A stretch of DNA of 64,000 nucleotides from Ahaetulla prasina (GCF_028640845.1 NC_080540.1:214517800-214581799); one strand, 5' to 3'. Positions 35,264-46,119 are shown, numbered from the stretch's first letter. The notes: generated from the letters alone by a model not told the origin. Numbers and translations are program-made.

Positions 35264-36264
35264 ACACTACCATTGCAATTGGTTGAAATATGAGACTTTG
35301 ATTCAGGTCCCCATTGAATGTTGACATAGGAAGCTCTACAAATCTGTAAGAAATATTTCATACTGGTTGCCAGGAGACACTAATGTCAGATCGATATTTA
35401 AAACTTCGAACTTAATTCTAGCTGTTCAGTCGCAAATCTTCATGTAGAATTCAAGAAGTTGGTTATGGATATATATGCACAGTTCCAAAACAAAAGTCCA
35501 CAGCACTTTTTCATGCGGCTGTTGACAAAAATAGGATTGCCAACATGATTGCCAACGTCTGATGACGGATATGGCACAAGAAGAAGAAGAATGCACAGTT
35601 CCAAGTTGTAAGCAGGAAAAGATTACATTTAAGTACGGTATTCAGGATATGTTCCAGTGTGCCCCTACCCAAGTTACATTCTGTCACATAATAGCATTTA
35701 AAATCTTATTTTTATACTTGAAGGGACTTTATGATCCTTGTTTTCAGGGTATAATTATAATTAATTTTCTAATTTCTCTTTAACCTGTGTAGCCTTTACT
35801 GTCTGATGTGGGTTTCTGACCTTGATTTGGATCTAGTGTAATCCCAATTATGTTGTGGAGAGTGGTACAAGAGTTGGCCGATTGGAATGACATTTAAGCC
35901 CTGCAACAAATATTAAAATGTTATTCTCCCTCTCCCCCCCAAAAAAAGGATACTTTAAAAGGGGAGATTAAAAAAATACAGGTGGTCGAAATATAAATTA
36001 CAAAAAGTTCTAGTACTTTTATAGAGTATTGGAAGTTTGCTCTACTGATCTTCCTAAAATAGAAATACTCTTTTCCTTTATTCTCCTTTCCACATAAACT
36101 GCAGCTACATTTACAATTTCACTATCACCTGTTACATGCTAATGAACATATTTACAAGTGTCAGCAGCAGCAGCACAGCCAATTCATACAATTAAGGCAA
36201 ATGTTTTGTTCTAGTAAAGTTCAAAAATGCTTGAATTCCACCAAATTAGGCAGCTCTGTTACCA
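35264..36264. other. No gene seen
   Basis: Unique-looking sequence. The open frame at 35562-35783 has no recognisable domain. Confidence 0.5.
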
Positions 36265-36269
36265 TTGCA

Positions 36270-36341
36270 GCAGGCAGGCAGGCAGGCAGGCAGGCAGGAA
36301 GGAAGGAAGGAAGGAAGGAAGGAAGGAAGGAAGGAAGGAAG
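36270..36341. repeat. (CAGG)n-(GAAG)n compound microsatellite
   Basis: CAGG units switch to GAAG units. The Arg-Gln-Ala-Gly and Lys-Glu-Gly-Arg frame across it is a translation of the repeat. Confidence 0.93.
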
Positions 36342-36675
36342 ATATTTCTCTAGATGCCGTATGCCTATCTAAATGGTGTTACCACACACATTTCCTGCAT
36401 CTAATATTCATTTCTATAAAAGCACGTTCTCAGCTTCATTTTATTGTATGCACCTTAAACATTAACAATCTTTCACTGTTTCAATCAGTTTTCCACTTGC
36501 CCTTCTTCTGCTGTCTCCCTTATTTCACATTTTTATTTATTTTTATTTTATTTATTTATTTATTTTGTCACAACAATATATATAAGTATCATACAGAAAA
36601 GATTATATAGTGTATAAACATATATAAGAATAAATATTAGGAGGAATAAGCATATATATATATATATATATATAT

Positions 36676-36916
36676 ATGTAGGTCTTTGGTTATTCGGGTT
36701 TTCTCCCGCGTAAAATTGGAAGTGTCTTGGCGACGTTTGTGAAGTCTCATTCGTCATCTTCAGGCTTCAGCCGTGCTTCTGGGACCCAGAAGCACGGCTG
36801 AAGCCTGAAGATGACGAATGAGACTTCGTCAAACGCCGCCAAGACACTTCCAATTTTACGCTGGAGAAACCCAATAACTAAAGACCTACATACAAACCTC
36901 AAAACCTCAGAAAACA

Positions 36917-36920
<4 letters not shown>
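36676..36920. mobile_element. Inverted pair of PLE terminal fragments
   Basis: Two copies of the terminal region of the PLE at 343-3972 lie head to head around 36784 (CTTCTGGGACCCAGAAGC): a minus-strand arm from 36676 (ATGTAGGTCTTTGGTTATTC) and a plus-strand arm to 36891. The right arm runs on with AAAACCTCAGAAAACAAA, matching sequence just beyond the terminal repeat of the full element. Both hammerhead-like cores are damaged (stem II shortened on the left, GAAA lost on the right). Confidence 0.82.
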
Positions 36921-37015
<95 letters not shown>

Positions 37016-37031
37016 ATATATATACATATAC

Positions 37032-37081
<50 letters not shown>
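36921..37081. repeat. (TA)n microsatellite
   Basis: Long TA run with CATATACATA interruptions. Ile-Tyr frames on both strands are artefacts. Confidence 0.95.
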
Positions 37082-37084
<3 letters not shown>

Positions 37085-37227
37085 GGAGGGGAAAAAAAAC
37101 AATAGGACAGGAACTGTAGGCACGTTTGTGCTCTTATGCACGCCCCTTATGGTCCTCTTAGGAATGGGGTGAGGTCAATAGTAGAAAGTTTTTGGTTAAA
37201 GCTTTTGATTTTTTTGATTGTAAGGGT

Positions 37228-37310
37228 CTTTTTATTTATTTATTTATTTGCATTTATATCCCGCCCTTCTCCGAAGACTCAGGGCAGCTTACACTATGTA
37301 AGATTACCTT
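37228..37310 (-). mobile_element. L2/CR1-like LINE 3' end (short)
   Basis: (ATTT)n tail then GCATTTATATCCCGCCCTTC TCCGAAGACTCAGGGCAGC, read leftwards as a LINE 3' terminus (CTGAGTC...GAAGGGCGGGATATAAA). Confidence 0.65.
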
Positions 37311-38140
37311 CATGTATCATTTAAAGTGTCATATACTTTGTTGAGCTTCTGTTTAGAAAGTTTGTAGATGCTATGGAAGCATCTACACACCCATTCTCAA
37401 AAGCATGGAAGGGGAAGATGGGCTACAGTTCATAGGACTTGAGGCTATGAGTATACAATATACAGTCCTCCCCATGACACTAATCTACAACTCGCAGTAA
37501 CCCAAGACATCATAGCCCATAGTGAGAATTGTCAGGAAATGTCATTGAGCAGTTTCTAACACACCAAAACCGTGGACACCCTTTAATTAATTTCAATTAG
37601 TTGATACAACATCTGTTTTGCCAGATCCAAATTTTTACTATCTTTCATGGTAAAGACAATGCATTGTGTATAATGATTAAGCTAGTTTTTTGTGATAGCA
37701 CGTAGAATAGATGGTTGTACAACCCTAAGCCGAATTTTAGTATTATCTAGCCCACTGTTGTCATTGGGCATGGATATGCAGTGATGTTAAATTAAAAAAA
37801 ATGATTGCAATTGTAATGAACTGCCACAGTCCATTAATACTGTAGAGCAGGAGAAAAAAAGTAACTCATTCTTCAAAGTTTTCGCAATTCAATTTTGCTG
37901 GTAATCTGTGTGCAGTTGACCACATTGTATAAGAGCAGTGTTGAGGCCTGAACCCCTTGGTTGGGTATGTGCACCTGGGCAAGTACTAACAAAGTATCAG
38001 ATGCAGAAGCACATGATGGTTGGGGCAAAGAGTAATTACATTTTTGATTTCTAAGTTTGGTTTCAGTCTTTTTTCTGTGAACACTTGCTTGAAATTAGCA
38101 TATCATTTTCTAACAAACACTCCAGAATTACAGTATATGT
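37311..38140. other. No gene seen
   Basis: Unique-looking sequence without recognised motifs. Confidence 0.5.
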
Positions 38141-38527
38141 CAGCATTGGTAAACCTTTTTGGCAACAAGTGCTGAAACGGGGGTGCAATGCAAGCACGCC
38201 GGAAACCAGAAAAGCAGTCGCCCCGTACGCATGCACGCACAGGTAAGATGATATTCTGGTTTCCAGCGCATGCCACCTGATGTTCCTGTTTCTGGCACAC
38301 ATGTGTGCATGCAAACCAGCTGGCCAGTGTGCATGTTTGTGCCAGAAACCGGAAGAACATCTGCGCACCAGGTGGCTGCTCTTCCAGTTTCTGGCACTCC
38401 CACATGCATGAAGACCAGCTGGCTGGCGCGCCAGAACCTGGAAGAGTAAACAGGCGATGGCTCACGTGCCCGGAGAATGGCTTTGCGTGCTACTTCCGGC
38501 ACGTGTGCCATTGGTTCGCCATCACGA
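38141..38527. mobile_element. hAT-like MITE with CACA-rich interior, second copy
   Basis: Ends CAGCATTGGTAAACCTTTTT and GGTTCGCCATCACG. The interior again alternates CCAGCTGGC, GCCAGAAACCGGAAGA and GGTGGCTGCTCTTCC. Opposite orientation to 29194. Confidence 0.7.
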
Positions 38528-39599
38528 GTAAATGTGGATCTGATTTCTATTTCCTATTTCTATTTATTGTATTGTTGTATATAATGTCTTTTTTCTCCCC
38601 AGGAAGCTTTACTCACATTTTATTCTCACAGCATACCTGTGGATTTGATTGATCTGGGAAGGAATGACTTGAGTATACAGATAGTCATATTCTACTCCAT
38701 CATTGCTGCTTATGCCCCAAGAGTCTAGGTTCATATATCCACTAAGCCACGGACCTTCCCTTATACAATGCCAGGATTCATACATCATGTGGAAGCAAAC
38801 CAAAGGACTTTATGCTTAGAATGATTTATAAACCCACTCAGTGACTAAGCTAAGATCAACCAGTTAAACATCCAAAAATATCACCTTTTGACTAGTCCAA
38901 TCCTAATTGAATATTTTTGCCATTTTAACTCTCCTCTCCTCCCTCCTTATTCTTTTCTTTAATCATCTGGCCTTTATCAAATACTATGTTTTGGCCATGA
39001 AGTTTCCATTGATTATAATTAACTTCTCAAAATGGATACGTGCAACACAATGCACAGAGACTAGTAATCCCACATTCGGTATTCACTGGAAATGATTAGC
39101 AGTGGAGTGTTTTTCATTGGTAAATTTTCTACTCAGCTGCGCTTGCCATCTTACAAAACAAGTGAATCCACAGCATAATTATTATAATTACTTTACACCT
39201 CGTTTCGTTCTCACCTTGCACTAACTGGCACTCTCCACAGCCAGCATTTTTTCCCCCATTATTATTAGCTAGTCTGGCTAATAAAATCTACAACATTTTG
39301 TTGTACATGTGTAGCCCAGAGAAACTTCTAATAATGCAATGGTTTAATGACTTGTTCAATAATAATCGTTTTAAGTAAAACAAATAAAACAAAAAGTCAT
39401 GATTTTACTAACTCTAACACCAAGAGAACTTTCTGTTGATAGGACAGAACTGCTGCCTTTTAGTGATAATATTTATTGGTTCTTATAGCACTAACTGGGA
39501 AAATAAATATAAACCTAGAGGTCAATTTATATTTCATTGTAACAGTATTAGCAGAATGCAGCAAGAGAAGCCAGTAAGGCGAGGGGGGAAAAAATTAAG
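38528..39599. other. No gene seen
   Basis: About 1 kb of AT-rich unique-looking sequence. Confidence 0.5.
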
Positions 39600-39601
39600 T
39601 A

Positions 39602-39890
39602 CAGGTAATCCTCGATTTACGACCACATTGGAGCTCAATATTTCTGTTGCTAAGCAAGAAAATGGCTAAGCCCCATTTTATGACCTTTTTGCCACAGTTG
39701 TTAAGCAAATCACTGCTGTTTTTAAGTGACTTAAGTCATAGATACATGCCAGTAATGGATGTTGATCACGTGACCATGGGGAAGCTGCAATGAATCATGA
39801 GTGCGAAAACCGGTCGTAACTCCCTTTTTTCAGTGGTGTTGTAATTTTGAATGGTCACTAAAGGAATAGTTGTAAGTTGACGACTACCAG
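39602..39890. mobile_element. Tigger-like MITE, 289 bp
   Basis: Left end CAGGTAATCCTCGATTTACG, right end GTAAGTTGACGACTACCAG, with TA duplications at 39600-39601 and 39891-39892. Inner phrases GATCACGTGACCATGGGGAA and CAGTTGTTAAGCAAATCACT match 11545-11940, but about 100 bp of the interior is missing. Confidence 0.82.
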
Positions 39891-40009
39891 TAGCAGGGAG
39901 GGAGGGAGGAATGGCTGATGTCTGGGAAATGGATAGCATGAAGATTTGTTGATTAATAGAATAGGAAGGGAGTTGGAAATGCAGTGAAAGAAATTGGAAC
40001 CCGTAGAGT

Positions 40010-40203
40010 AGAGTAGAGTAGAGTAGAGTAGAGTAGAGTAGAGTAGAGTAGAGTAGAGTAGAGTAGAGCAGAGCAGAGCAGAGCAGAGCAGAGCAGAGCA
40101 GGAATAGGAATAGGAATAGGAATAGGAATAGGAATAGAATAGAATAGAATAGAATAGAATAGAATAGAATAGAATAGAATAGAATAGAATAGAATAGAAT
40201 AAT
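40010..40203. repeat. Compound pentanucleotide array GAGTA - GAGCA - GGAATA - GAATA
   Basis: Four blocks in order: (GAGTA)n to about 40065, (GAGCA)n to about 40101, a short (GGAATA)n, then (GAATA)n to 40203. The last unit equals the CR1/L3 tail repeat (AATAG)n, but the LINE end motif CCAATAAA is not seen beside it. Antisense Leu/Tyr/Ser frames are artefacts. Confidence 0.93.
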
Positions 40204-40586
40204 ACCAACTAACTTGAACAAATCAAGACTCATTTTTGTGTTAAAATAAATAAATAAGTATATAATGTATCTGAGATAAATGGGATAAAATAGCATCATA
40301 AGGAAAGCTACCTACCATGTTGTGTAGGTAGCTGTATAGCATACACACTTTCATTCTCTTTAACATAATTTGCAGAAAACGTTAATTTAGACAATCCTAC
40401 ATTAACACTAGCTGGATTTAGACTAATCTACGCATCCCGAATGAGCTTGGATCCAAGCAGTTCAGGAGGGGTCTGTCTGTGGTTTGCAATGGGACATGAT
40501 TCCAAATAAATATTCTTAGTCTTATAGCTAAGCAGTATAATCTCATAAATTTATTACTCAAATCAAAATCTCATGGTGTTAATGAG

Positions 40587-40834
40587 AAATAGCCGCCATG
40601 GTGCAGTGGTTAGAGTGCAGTACTGCAGGCTACTTCTTCTGACAGCCGGCTGCCTGCAATTTTGCACATCGAATCTCACCAGGCTCAAGGTTGACTCAGC
40701 CTTCTATCCTTCCGAGGTGGGGGCATCTAGGATTGTTGGGGGTAATATGCTGACTCTGTAAACCAGTTAGAGAGGGCTGTAAAAGCACTGTGAAGCGGTA
40801 TATAAGTCTAAGTGCTATTGCTATTTATTCTTCC
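40587..40834 (+). mobile_element. tRNA-derived squamate SINE
   Basis: Head GCCGCCATGGTGCAGTGGTT, AGAGTGCAGTACTGCAGGCT, middle CTCAAGGTTGACTCAGCCTT, GGGGGTAATATGCTGACTCT, end GTATATAAGTCTAAGTGCTA TTGCTATTT. Same family as 35029. Confidence 0.85.
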
Positions 40835-40861
40835 TCTCTTTTTATATGGCAGAACATCTGG

Positions 40862-40930
40862 CCATTCCTGTCTGAGCTCAGAAACTAAGCAGGTTTGGGA
40901 CTTTTCAGTACTTGCACAGCATATCTCCAG
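40862..40930 (+). mobile_element. 5S-rRNA-related SINE fragment
   Basis: CCATTCCTGTCTGAGCTCAG AAACTAAGCAGGTTTGGGAC resembles the 5S-derived SINE core (GATCTCAGAAGCTAAGCAGGG). Confidence 0.5.
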
Positions 40931-41716
40931 AAAAAAAACAAAACTAGAGCCTTAGGCTAAAATGAAGAACAATGCCAGAAAAGCATAGTAAAAAAAAAAA
41001 AAAATCCTTGTAAACATACACAGAAAAATAGACTTTGGGGCTTTGCTTCTTTCAGTCTTCAGTAAACCTCTGCAACTAAATTATTTAACAGAATCACTTT
41101 TTATTTTTGAACGGAGAAATAATTGAGAAACGAGATTAGCTTTTCCTATTTCAACAATTTTTTACATATTCACTTATTGGTTGTTTCTATTGAATTTTCT
41201 TCAGAGGCTCACTTCTTACTTTGCTGGACAATGAAATTATAATTCAGGTTCTTTCCCCTCATAAAATCTTAGTGTACTGACTTCTATTGACATCTCTCTG
41301 GTGGAATTAAGGAATGTTTGAGCTGAGAGAAGATACAGAGAGGGAAGATACGATGCCTGACAAAATAAGGCTGGAGGTAAGAATCCAGTGACCTACAAAG
41401 TCATTTCAAGATTCTTCAACTGAGTATTTGTGCGAAGTTGAAATGGCTCTTTTCAAAAACAAATTACAGGCTTACTCTGTGATTCTTTTGAGATTTTTAT
41501 TGTTGACAAACAGGAGACAAAACTGTGGAAAGCTGAATGAGGTTCCAAAGCCGATATGCAGACTGAATAACATCGTGATTTATATATCTGTTAAAAGAAG
41601 AAGCAATAATAAAATGACACCTTGTTTGAAGTGCGGCTTACATTATTAGTTTGATTCTGATTGCCTTGCAATCAGAATGTTTAATCTGCTTGTTAAATAT
41701 TCGGCAAGTGTTCAGA
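40931..41716. other. No gene seen
   Basis: AT-rich unique-looking sequence with a poly-A run near 40990. Confidence 0.5.
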
Positions 41717-41721
41717 GTCTA

Positions 41722-42344
41722 TGTTGTGGTCCGCCAGCAGCCTGTGGAGCTAGCAGCGGAGTCGGACAGTGAGGAGTCTGGGGAGGAAAATGAGCCAGTC
41801 CTGAAATCAGGGGAAGGCCCGGATGAGGATTCTGAGTTAGAGGCAGAGATGGGGCCTTGGCCATCTGGGAGCAATGTGCGGACTCCAGAGCCTCCAGAGG
41901 CAGACAGCAGAGAGGCAGAGGCACAGGAGGAGCCTGCTCCGAATGCATGCATGCGAAGAGCTGCCAGAAGGCAAGAACAGCTAAAGCAAAAAGGACGACT
42001 CAGGAGTAAGGCCTTGAAATGATTGGCCCCTCCCATAAGGCTTAAAAGAGCAGGAACGGCTCTTGGGCTCTTTGTAGGAAAGCAACACTGCTGTGTTTTG
42101 TTCATCTGTTTTGAGTCTGCGTCTCTTGTTTCTGAACTTCATGGGGCTTTGCCAAGAAAAGCCTTTGGCAGTGTGCCAAAGCATATAAAGGTTTGTGTTA
42201 AGGCCGAAGGAGTTTTTCTGAAGGACTTGTTTTGAATTAATTTGGACTAAGATGGGAATGAAGTAATTCCCAGCTGTTATAATAAAATAGGTTTGTTTAA
42301 GACTAAGTGTGTCTTTTATGCCTAACTGAGTCTAGATCACAACA
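41722..42344 (+). mobile_element. Solo LTR, U3-ORF family (copy 2)
   Basis: Starts TGTTGTGGTC, ends GATCACAACA. Exact 5-bp duplications GTCTA at 41717-41721 and 42345-42349. Length 623 bp. A TATA-like CTTAAAAGAG lies near 42041 and AATAAA at 42281, giving plausible U3, R and U5. The first 300 bp carry an open frame (see 41724). No internal domain is adjacent. A 5-bp duplication fits Gypsy-type or some ERV lineages. Confidence 0.92.
41724..42022 (+). pseudogene. U3-encoded acidic/Arg-rich tail
   Basis: The frame enters through the LTR start (xxT GTT GTG) and runs about 99 codons to a stop: an acidic block (AAESDSEESGEENEP), a Pro/Glu middle and a basic end (RRAARRQEQLKQKGR). LTRs at 45366, 52905 and 54684 keep the same phase and order. 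Likely explanation: the last ORF of the parental element ran into its 3' LTR. Without internal sequence it cannot now be a complete gene. Identity of the parent protein unknown. Confidence 0.55.
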
Positions 42345-42424
42345 GTCTACATACACGGGTAGAAAGTACAGAGGATATCCCAAAGGTGCTTTTTCAAGAG
42401 CAAACTGGACTTTCTTGCTTTTCT

Positions 42425-42425
<1 letters not shown>

Positions 42426-42507
<82 letters not shown>

Positions 42508-43757
42508 TTAATTTTTATACCGCCCTTCTCCCGAAGGACTCAGGGCGGTGAACAGGCAAATAAAATAGTACAATATATTACAATAAAACACATTTTAAAA
42601 AACTTATTCAAAATAGCCTAAATTTAAAATACCATACAAAATATAAAAAACCCCAATAAAATCCATATTTAAAAACCCTGTTTAAGCCAGTCCTGCTCGA
42701 AAGAATAGATATGTCTTCAGCTCGCGGCGAAAGGTCCGGAGGTCAGGAAGTTGTCGAAGTCCTGGGGGAAGGTCGTTCCAGAGGGTAGGTGCGCCCACAG
42801 AGAAGGCTCTCCCCCTGGGGGTCGCCAGCCTACACTGTTTGGCTGACGGCACCCTGAGAAGACCCTCTCTATGGGAGCGTACCGGCCGGTGGGAGGCATG
42901 TGGTAACAGAAGGCGGTCCCGAAGATATCCCGGTCCTATGCCATGGAGCGCTTTAAAGGTGGTAACCAACACCTTGAAGTGCACTCGGAAAACCACAGGT
43001 AGCCAGTGCAGCCTGCGCAGGATCGGTGTTATATGGGCGCCACGAGTGGCTCCCTCTATCACCCGCGCGGCCGCATTCTGAACCAACTGTAGTCTCCGGG
43101 TGCACCTCAAGGGGAGCCCCATGTAGAGAGCATTGCAGTAGTCCAGGCGAGAAGTGACGAGGGCATGAGTGACCGTGCATAAGGCATCCCGGTCTAGAAA
43201 GGGGCGCAACTGGCGGACCAGGCGAACCTGGTAAAAAGCTCTCCTGGAGACGGTCGCCAAATGTTCTTCAAAAGACAACCGTCCATCCAGGAGAACACCC
43301 AGATTGCGCACCCTCTCCATCGGGGCCAATGACTCGCCCCCAACAGTCAGCCGCGGTTGCAGCTGACTGTACCGGGATGCCGGCATCCACAGCCACTCAG
43401 TCTTGGAGGGGTTGAGCTTGAGCCTGTTTCTCCCCATCCAGACCCGTACGGCCTCGAAACACCGAGACAGCACTTCGACAGCTTCATTGGGGTGGTCAGG
43501 GGTGGAAATGTACAGCTGGGTGTCATCCGCGTACAGTTGGTAACTCTCCCGAAAACCACTGATGACCTCACCCAGCGGCTTCATATAGATGTTGAACAGG
43601 AGAGGCGAGAGAACCGACCCCTGTGGCACCCCACAAAGGAGGCGCCTCGAGGTCGATCTCTGCCCCCCTGCCAACACCGTCTGCGATCGGTCGGAGAGAT
43701 AGGATGAGAACCACCGAAATACGGTGCCTCCCACTCCCAATCCCTCCAATTTCATCC
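42426..43757 (-). mobile_element. L2-like LINE, 3' half with open RT frame
   Basis: (ATA)n tail at 42426-42508, then a 3' UTR with CCGCCCTTCTCCCGAAGGAC and a long coding frame on the minus strand. 5'-truncated inside the RT. The tail and GGGCGGTATAAAAA-type end match the LINE end at 50170. It landed near the centre of the foldback element. Confidence 0.88.
42682..43757 (-). CDS. L2-like reverse transcriptase, C-terminal part (ORF2, partial)
   Basis: About 358 uninterrupted codons of LINE ORF2 on the minus strand; the open frame extends beyond 43757 only into flanking foldback sequence, so it has no start of its own. In order: LGVGGTVFRWFSSYLSDRSQ, motif B GVPQGSVLSPLLFNIYM, catalytic motif C YADDTQLY, LNPSKTEWL, LGVLLDG, SRLDYCNALYMGLP, RLQLVQNAAARVI, LHWLPVVFRVHFKVL, LWNDLPPGLRQL and the end LKTYLFFRAGLA. 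This order is typical of the L2/CR1 group. The endonuclease and RT motifs 0-A are missing, so it cannot mobilise. The absence of stops over about 1.1 kb suggests recent insertion. Confidence 0.85.
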
Positions 43758-43891
43758 TAGTACAATCAGCTGAAGAAGCTTCTTGGATGAGAAGCAAAAC
43801 GTCTTCAAAGAAAAACAAGAAAGTTCAGTTGCCTCTTGAAAAAGCACCTTTGGGGCAACCATGGCCTGGATATGACTGAGAATCTCCATAG

Positions 43892-44442
43892 ATAGTACGG
43901 AGGATAGGATGTGCATACAATCCTGGCCTGTCCAAATCCATGTTTGCTCATTTCCTCACTGAATTTTGCATATAAAAGTGATACAAAGCAGAGGATACAA
44001 AATGAAGGTGGAGAAGCTCAGTGTAAACTCTATGATCATAGTCAGGATGCTTCTTGCTAAGTATTAACTTGATGGCTGGAGTAAATGTTTGGAGGGGTAG
44101 ACAGCCAATTACAATTATTCATTTGGTTCATTAAACGTACTTGGCAATTCCTCACATTATGTGTTGTAATGCTATGAATGTCCTGGCTAATAAAGGAAAT
44201 GTAGAGATGGATCACGTGCTTGTCACTTTTGCTTTTAAGTGCTTTGTGAGAAGCTTTCTTCCTTCTCACAGCATCTTGGTTTTGGAGGGAGCTGAGAGCG
44301 ATGAAGGTTTGTGAAATCATCTGGAGTCCAAGTGAAGGAATTATCAGGGAAACGAAATCACCTTTCAGTGAGCTGCATCCAAGAGCCCACGTGAAACCTT
44401 ACAGCTTAACATCAGGATGTCTTTGATCCTCTGCTGCACTGG
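43892..44442. other. No gene seen
   Basis: Unique-looking sequence. The short minus-strand frame at 44320-44057 has no recognised domain. Confidence 0.5.
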
Positions 44443-44450
44443 ATTCATAG

Positions 44451-44710
44451 CAGAGATGGTATTTTGCCGGTTCGCACCTGTTCAGGTAAACCTGTAGCGG
44501 CGACTGCAAGTGGGCCCATCTGCCCACCCACCCACCCGGACGTAATGCTGTTCTATTTAGCCTCATTTTTGAAGCCAGGCTCATGTGCGGAAAGCACACG
44601 CACAAGCAAAGCGCATGCACGGAAGGCTGGGTGCGTGCAAGGAAGGCACACGTGAGAAGCAAGCGTGCGCTCGGCGAACCAGTGGTAAGCATTTCTGAAA
44701 CCCACCGCTG
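44451..44710. mobile_element. hAT-type MITE, 260 bp, exact 8-bp duplication
   Basis: CAGAGATGGTATT ... AAACCCACCGCTG with exact ATTCATAG duplications at 44443-44450 and 44711-44718. Inside: TTTGCCGGTTCGCACC, a (CCCA)n run and a GCGTGCAAGGAAGGC block. Confidence 0.92.
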
Positions 44711-44718
44711 ATTCATAG

Positions 44719-45216
44719 TTGGCAACTGTGGCATGAAGTTCCTAGTGCAATTATTCCAGCGATGATAAAAGGTGGCCGGGGTGCCAGATCAATAGGGACA
44801 GTTGGAAGGTTCATCTTTGTCACCAGTAAGCTTCTGCACAGTCTTAGGAAAAGCTATCTGGAACAGCTCATTTTTTTTTCCTCTGCCTTAGCTTAAAATA
44901 GATGCTTTTCAGGTGAAGAGTATGGATCTTAGCTGCATGATTTTCATCCAGTCTCCCTTACCAATTTGTACATAAAAACAGAGATAGTTAATTCTCAGGC
45001 TGATCAATAGCTCCCAATGAATTGACTGACAACTATGCCTTTTTTCCCTTGAGTTTTTCTGGACTACCACAGGGGAAATAAGGAATAACCTCAAAGAACA
45101 GAAAGAAGAGCTACAAACAAGACAATGGTCACGTAAAAGGGACTTGAGCAGAATTCAAGAAATTAAACAGATAGTCCCCCCTCTCTAATTCACATGACAA
45201 TAAGGAAAGAGGGAGT
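44719..45216. other. No gene seen
   Basis: Unique-looking sequence without recognised motifs. Confidence 0.5.
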
Positions 45217-46025
45217 CAGGGGTGAAATCCAGCAGGTTCTGACAGGTTCTGGAGAACCGGTAGAGGGAATTTTGAGCAGTTCAGAGAAGGCGGTAGCAGA
45301 GATTTTGAGTGGTTCGGAGAACCGGCAACTACCACCTCTGGCTGGCCCCAGAGTGGACTGGGAATTGTTCTGTTTCCCTTCCCCCAATACTCCCAGCAAA
45401 GAGTCCGTCAGAGGCCTTCCTTTTTTTTCCTTTTATTTACATAGATACATGTCCTGGCCACGTCTACCCACGGGCCTGCCAAGTTTCTGGAGATAACGAG
45501 GAAATTATAGATAAGGCCAGAATTACTCACGAATATATTCTTCCCTCCATGAATTAGCTCGCGCCAAATTCATTGCTTTGTCCAAGACAAAAAACCAGGA
45601 AGTCCCGCCTCCTATTTATAGTCTCTGCAGATGTCACTGCATGACAATTATGACTTGGCTTTGTCCCAACTCTTCCGCTGCTGCGCACGCCGATCAAGCC
45701 TTCGTAATCTTGCGTCCCTCCAAAACTGTTCTTGGGGCGTTGCCAAATCAGAAGAAGGCCCGGGAGAATCAGGCCTTGCCGGCCCCTCCCTTTGAGTGGG
45801 TGCCAGGGAGGGAGAGGGCTCAAGAGAAGCAGGGCTTGCCAGGTCTTCTCCCTCATTTTCTGAATCATCCGAGTCCAGGAGTCTGGGTCCAGGAACCTGG
45901 GTCACAACAGGAATGGAGATTTTGCAGTATCCTTCCCCTTCTCCTGTCACGGCCACCAAGTCACACTACGCCCACCAAGCTATGCCCACAGAACCGGTAG
46001 TAAAATTATTTGGATTTCATCACTG
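45217..46025 (+). mobile_element. hAT-type MITE interrupted by a solo LTR
   Basis: Left part 45217-45365 (CAGGGGTGAAATCCAGCAGG, GGAGAACCGGTAG) and right part 45910-46025 (GGAATGGAGATTTTGCAGTA ... GGATTTCATCACTG) together equal the family at 11158. The LTR split it at GGAAT. The MITE's own 8-bp duplication is unclear. Confidence 0.85.
45366..45909 (-). mobile_element. Solo LTR, U3-ORF family (copy 3), inside a hAT MITE
   Basis: Exact GGAAT duplications at 45361-45365 and 45910-45914. Ends TGTTCTG and GTCACAACA. Length 544 bp. On the minus strand a TATA box (CTATAAATAG) lies near 45612-45621 and an AATAAA-type signal near 45431-45437. The open frame from the LTR start covers about 86 codons to 45648: acidic (DSDDSENEGED), Pro/Ser-rich, then Arg-rich (RDARLRRLDRRAQQRK) and a stop. 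Confidence 0.92.
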
Positions 46026-46119
46026 GGGAGAGAACATTCAGCCTTGCAAGATTAGGTTACAGTAGCTTTTACAATAAAAGTAATTCTGACCAAGATGGTA
46101 CTGATCGCTTAGTCTACCT

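Larger units (their letters stand above)
36531..37213 (-). mobile_element. LINE 3' end, CR1/L3/Rex-like, split by PLE pair and (TA)n
   Basis: Left part (36531-36675) is the (ATTT)n tail and 3' UTR (TTTTGTCACAACAATATATA). The right part (37082-37213) resumes with AACAATAGGACAGGAACTGT and the end of the coding region (CTCTTAGGAATGGGGTGAGG). The insert is the inverted PLE pair. Confidence 0.75.
42378..43891. mobile_element. Foldback element (PLE-type ends), split by an L2 LINE
   Basis: Left arm 42378-42428 (CCCAAAGGTGCTTTTTCAAG) and right arm 43767-43891 (GCTGAAGAAGCTTCTTGGAT...GAATCTCCATAG) match the foldback at 13998-14190, sharing its CTATGGAGATTC outer edge. The hammerhead-like core at 43770 has GAAA changed to AAAA. 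Confidence 0.72.

Noticed and set aside
36227..36610. 127-codon plus frame with a basic repeat
   Set aside because: Driven by the (GAAG)n microsatellite and LINE tail sequence.
39766..40299. Leu/Phe/Tyr/Ser-rich frames that look like membrane proteins
   Set aside because: They translate the pentanucleotide repeat at 40010-40203.
42307..42621. Asn-rich frame
   Set aside because: Translation of the (AAT)n tail of the L2-like LINE.
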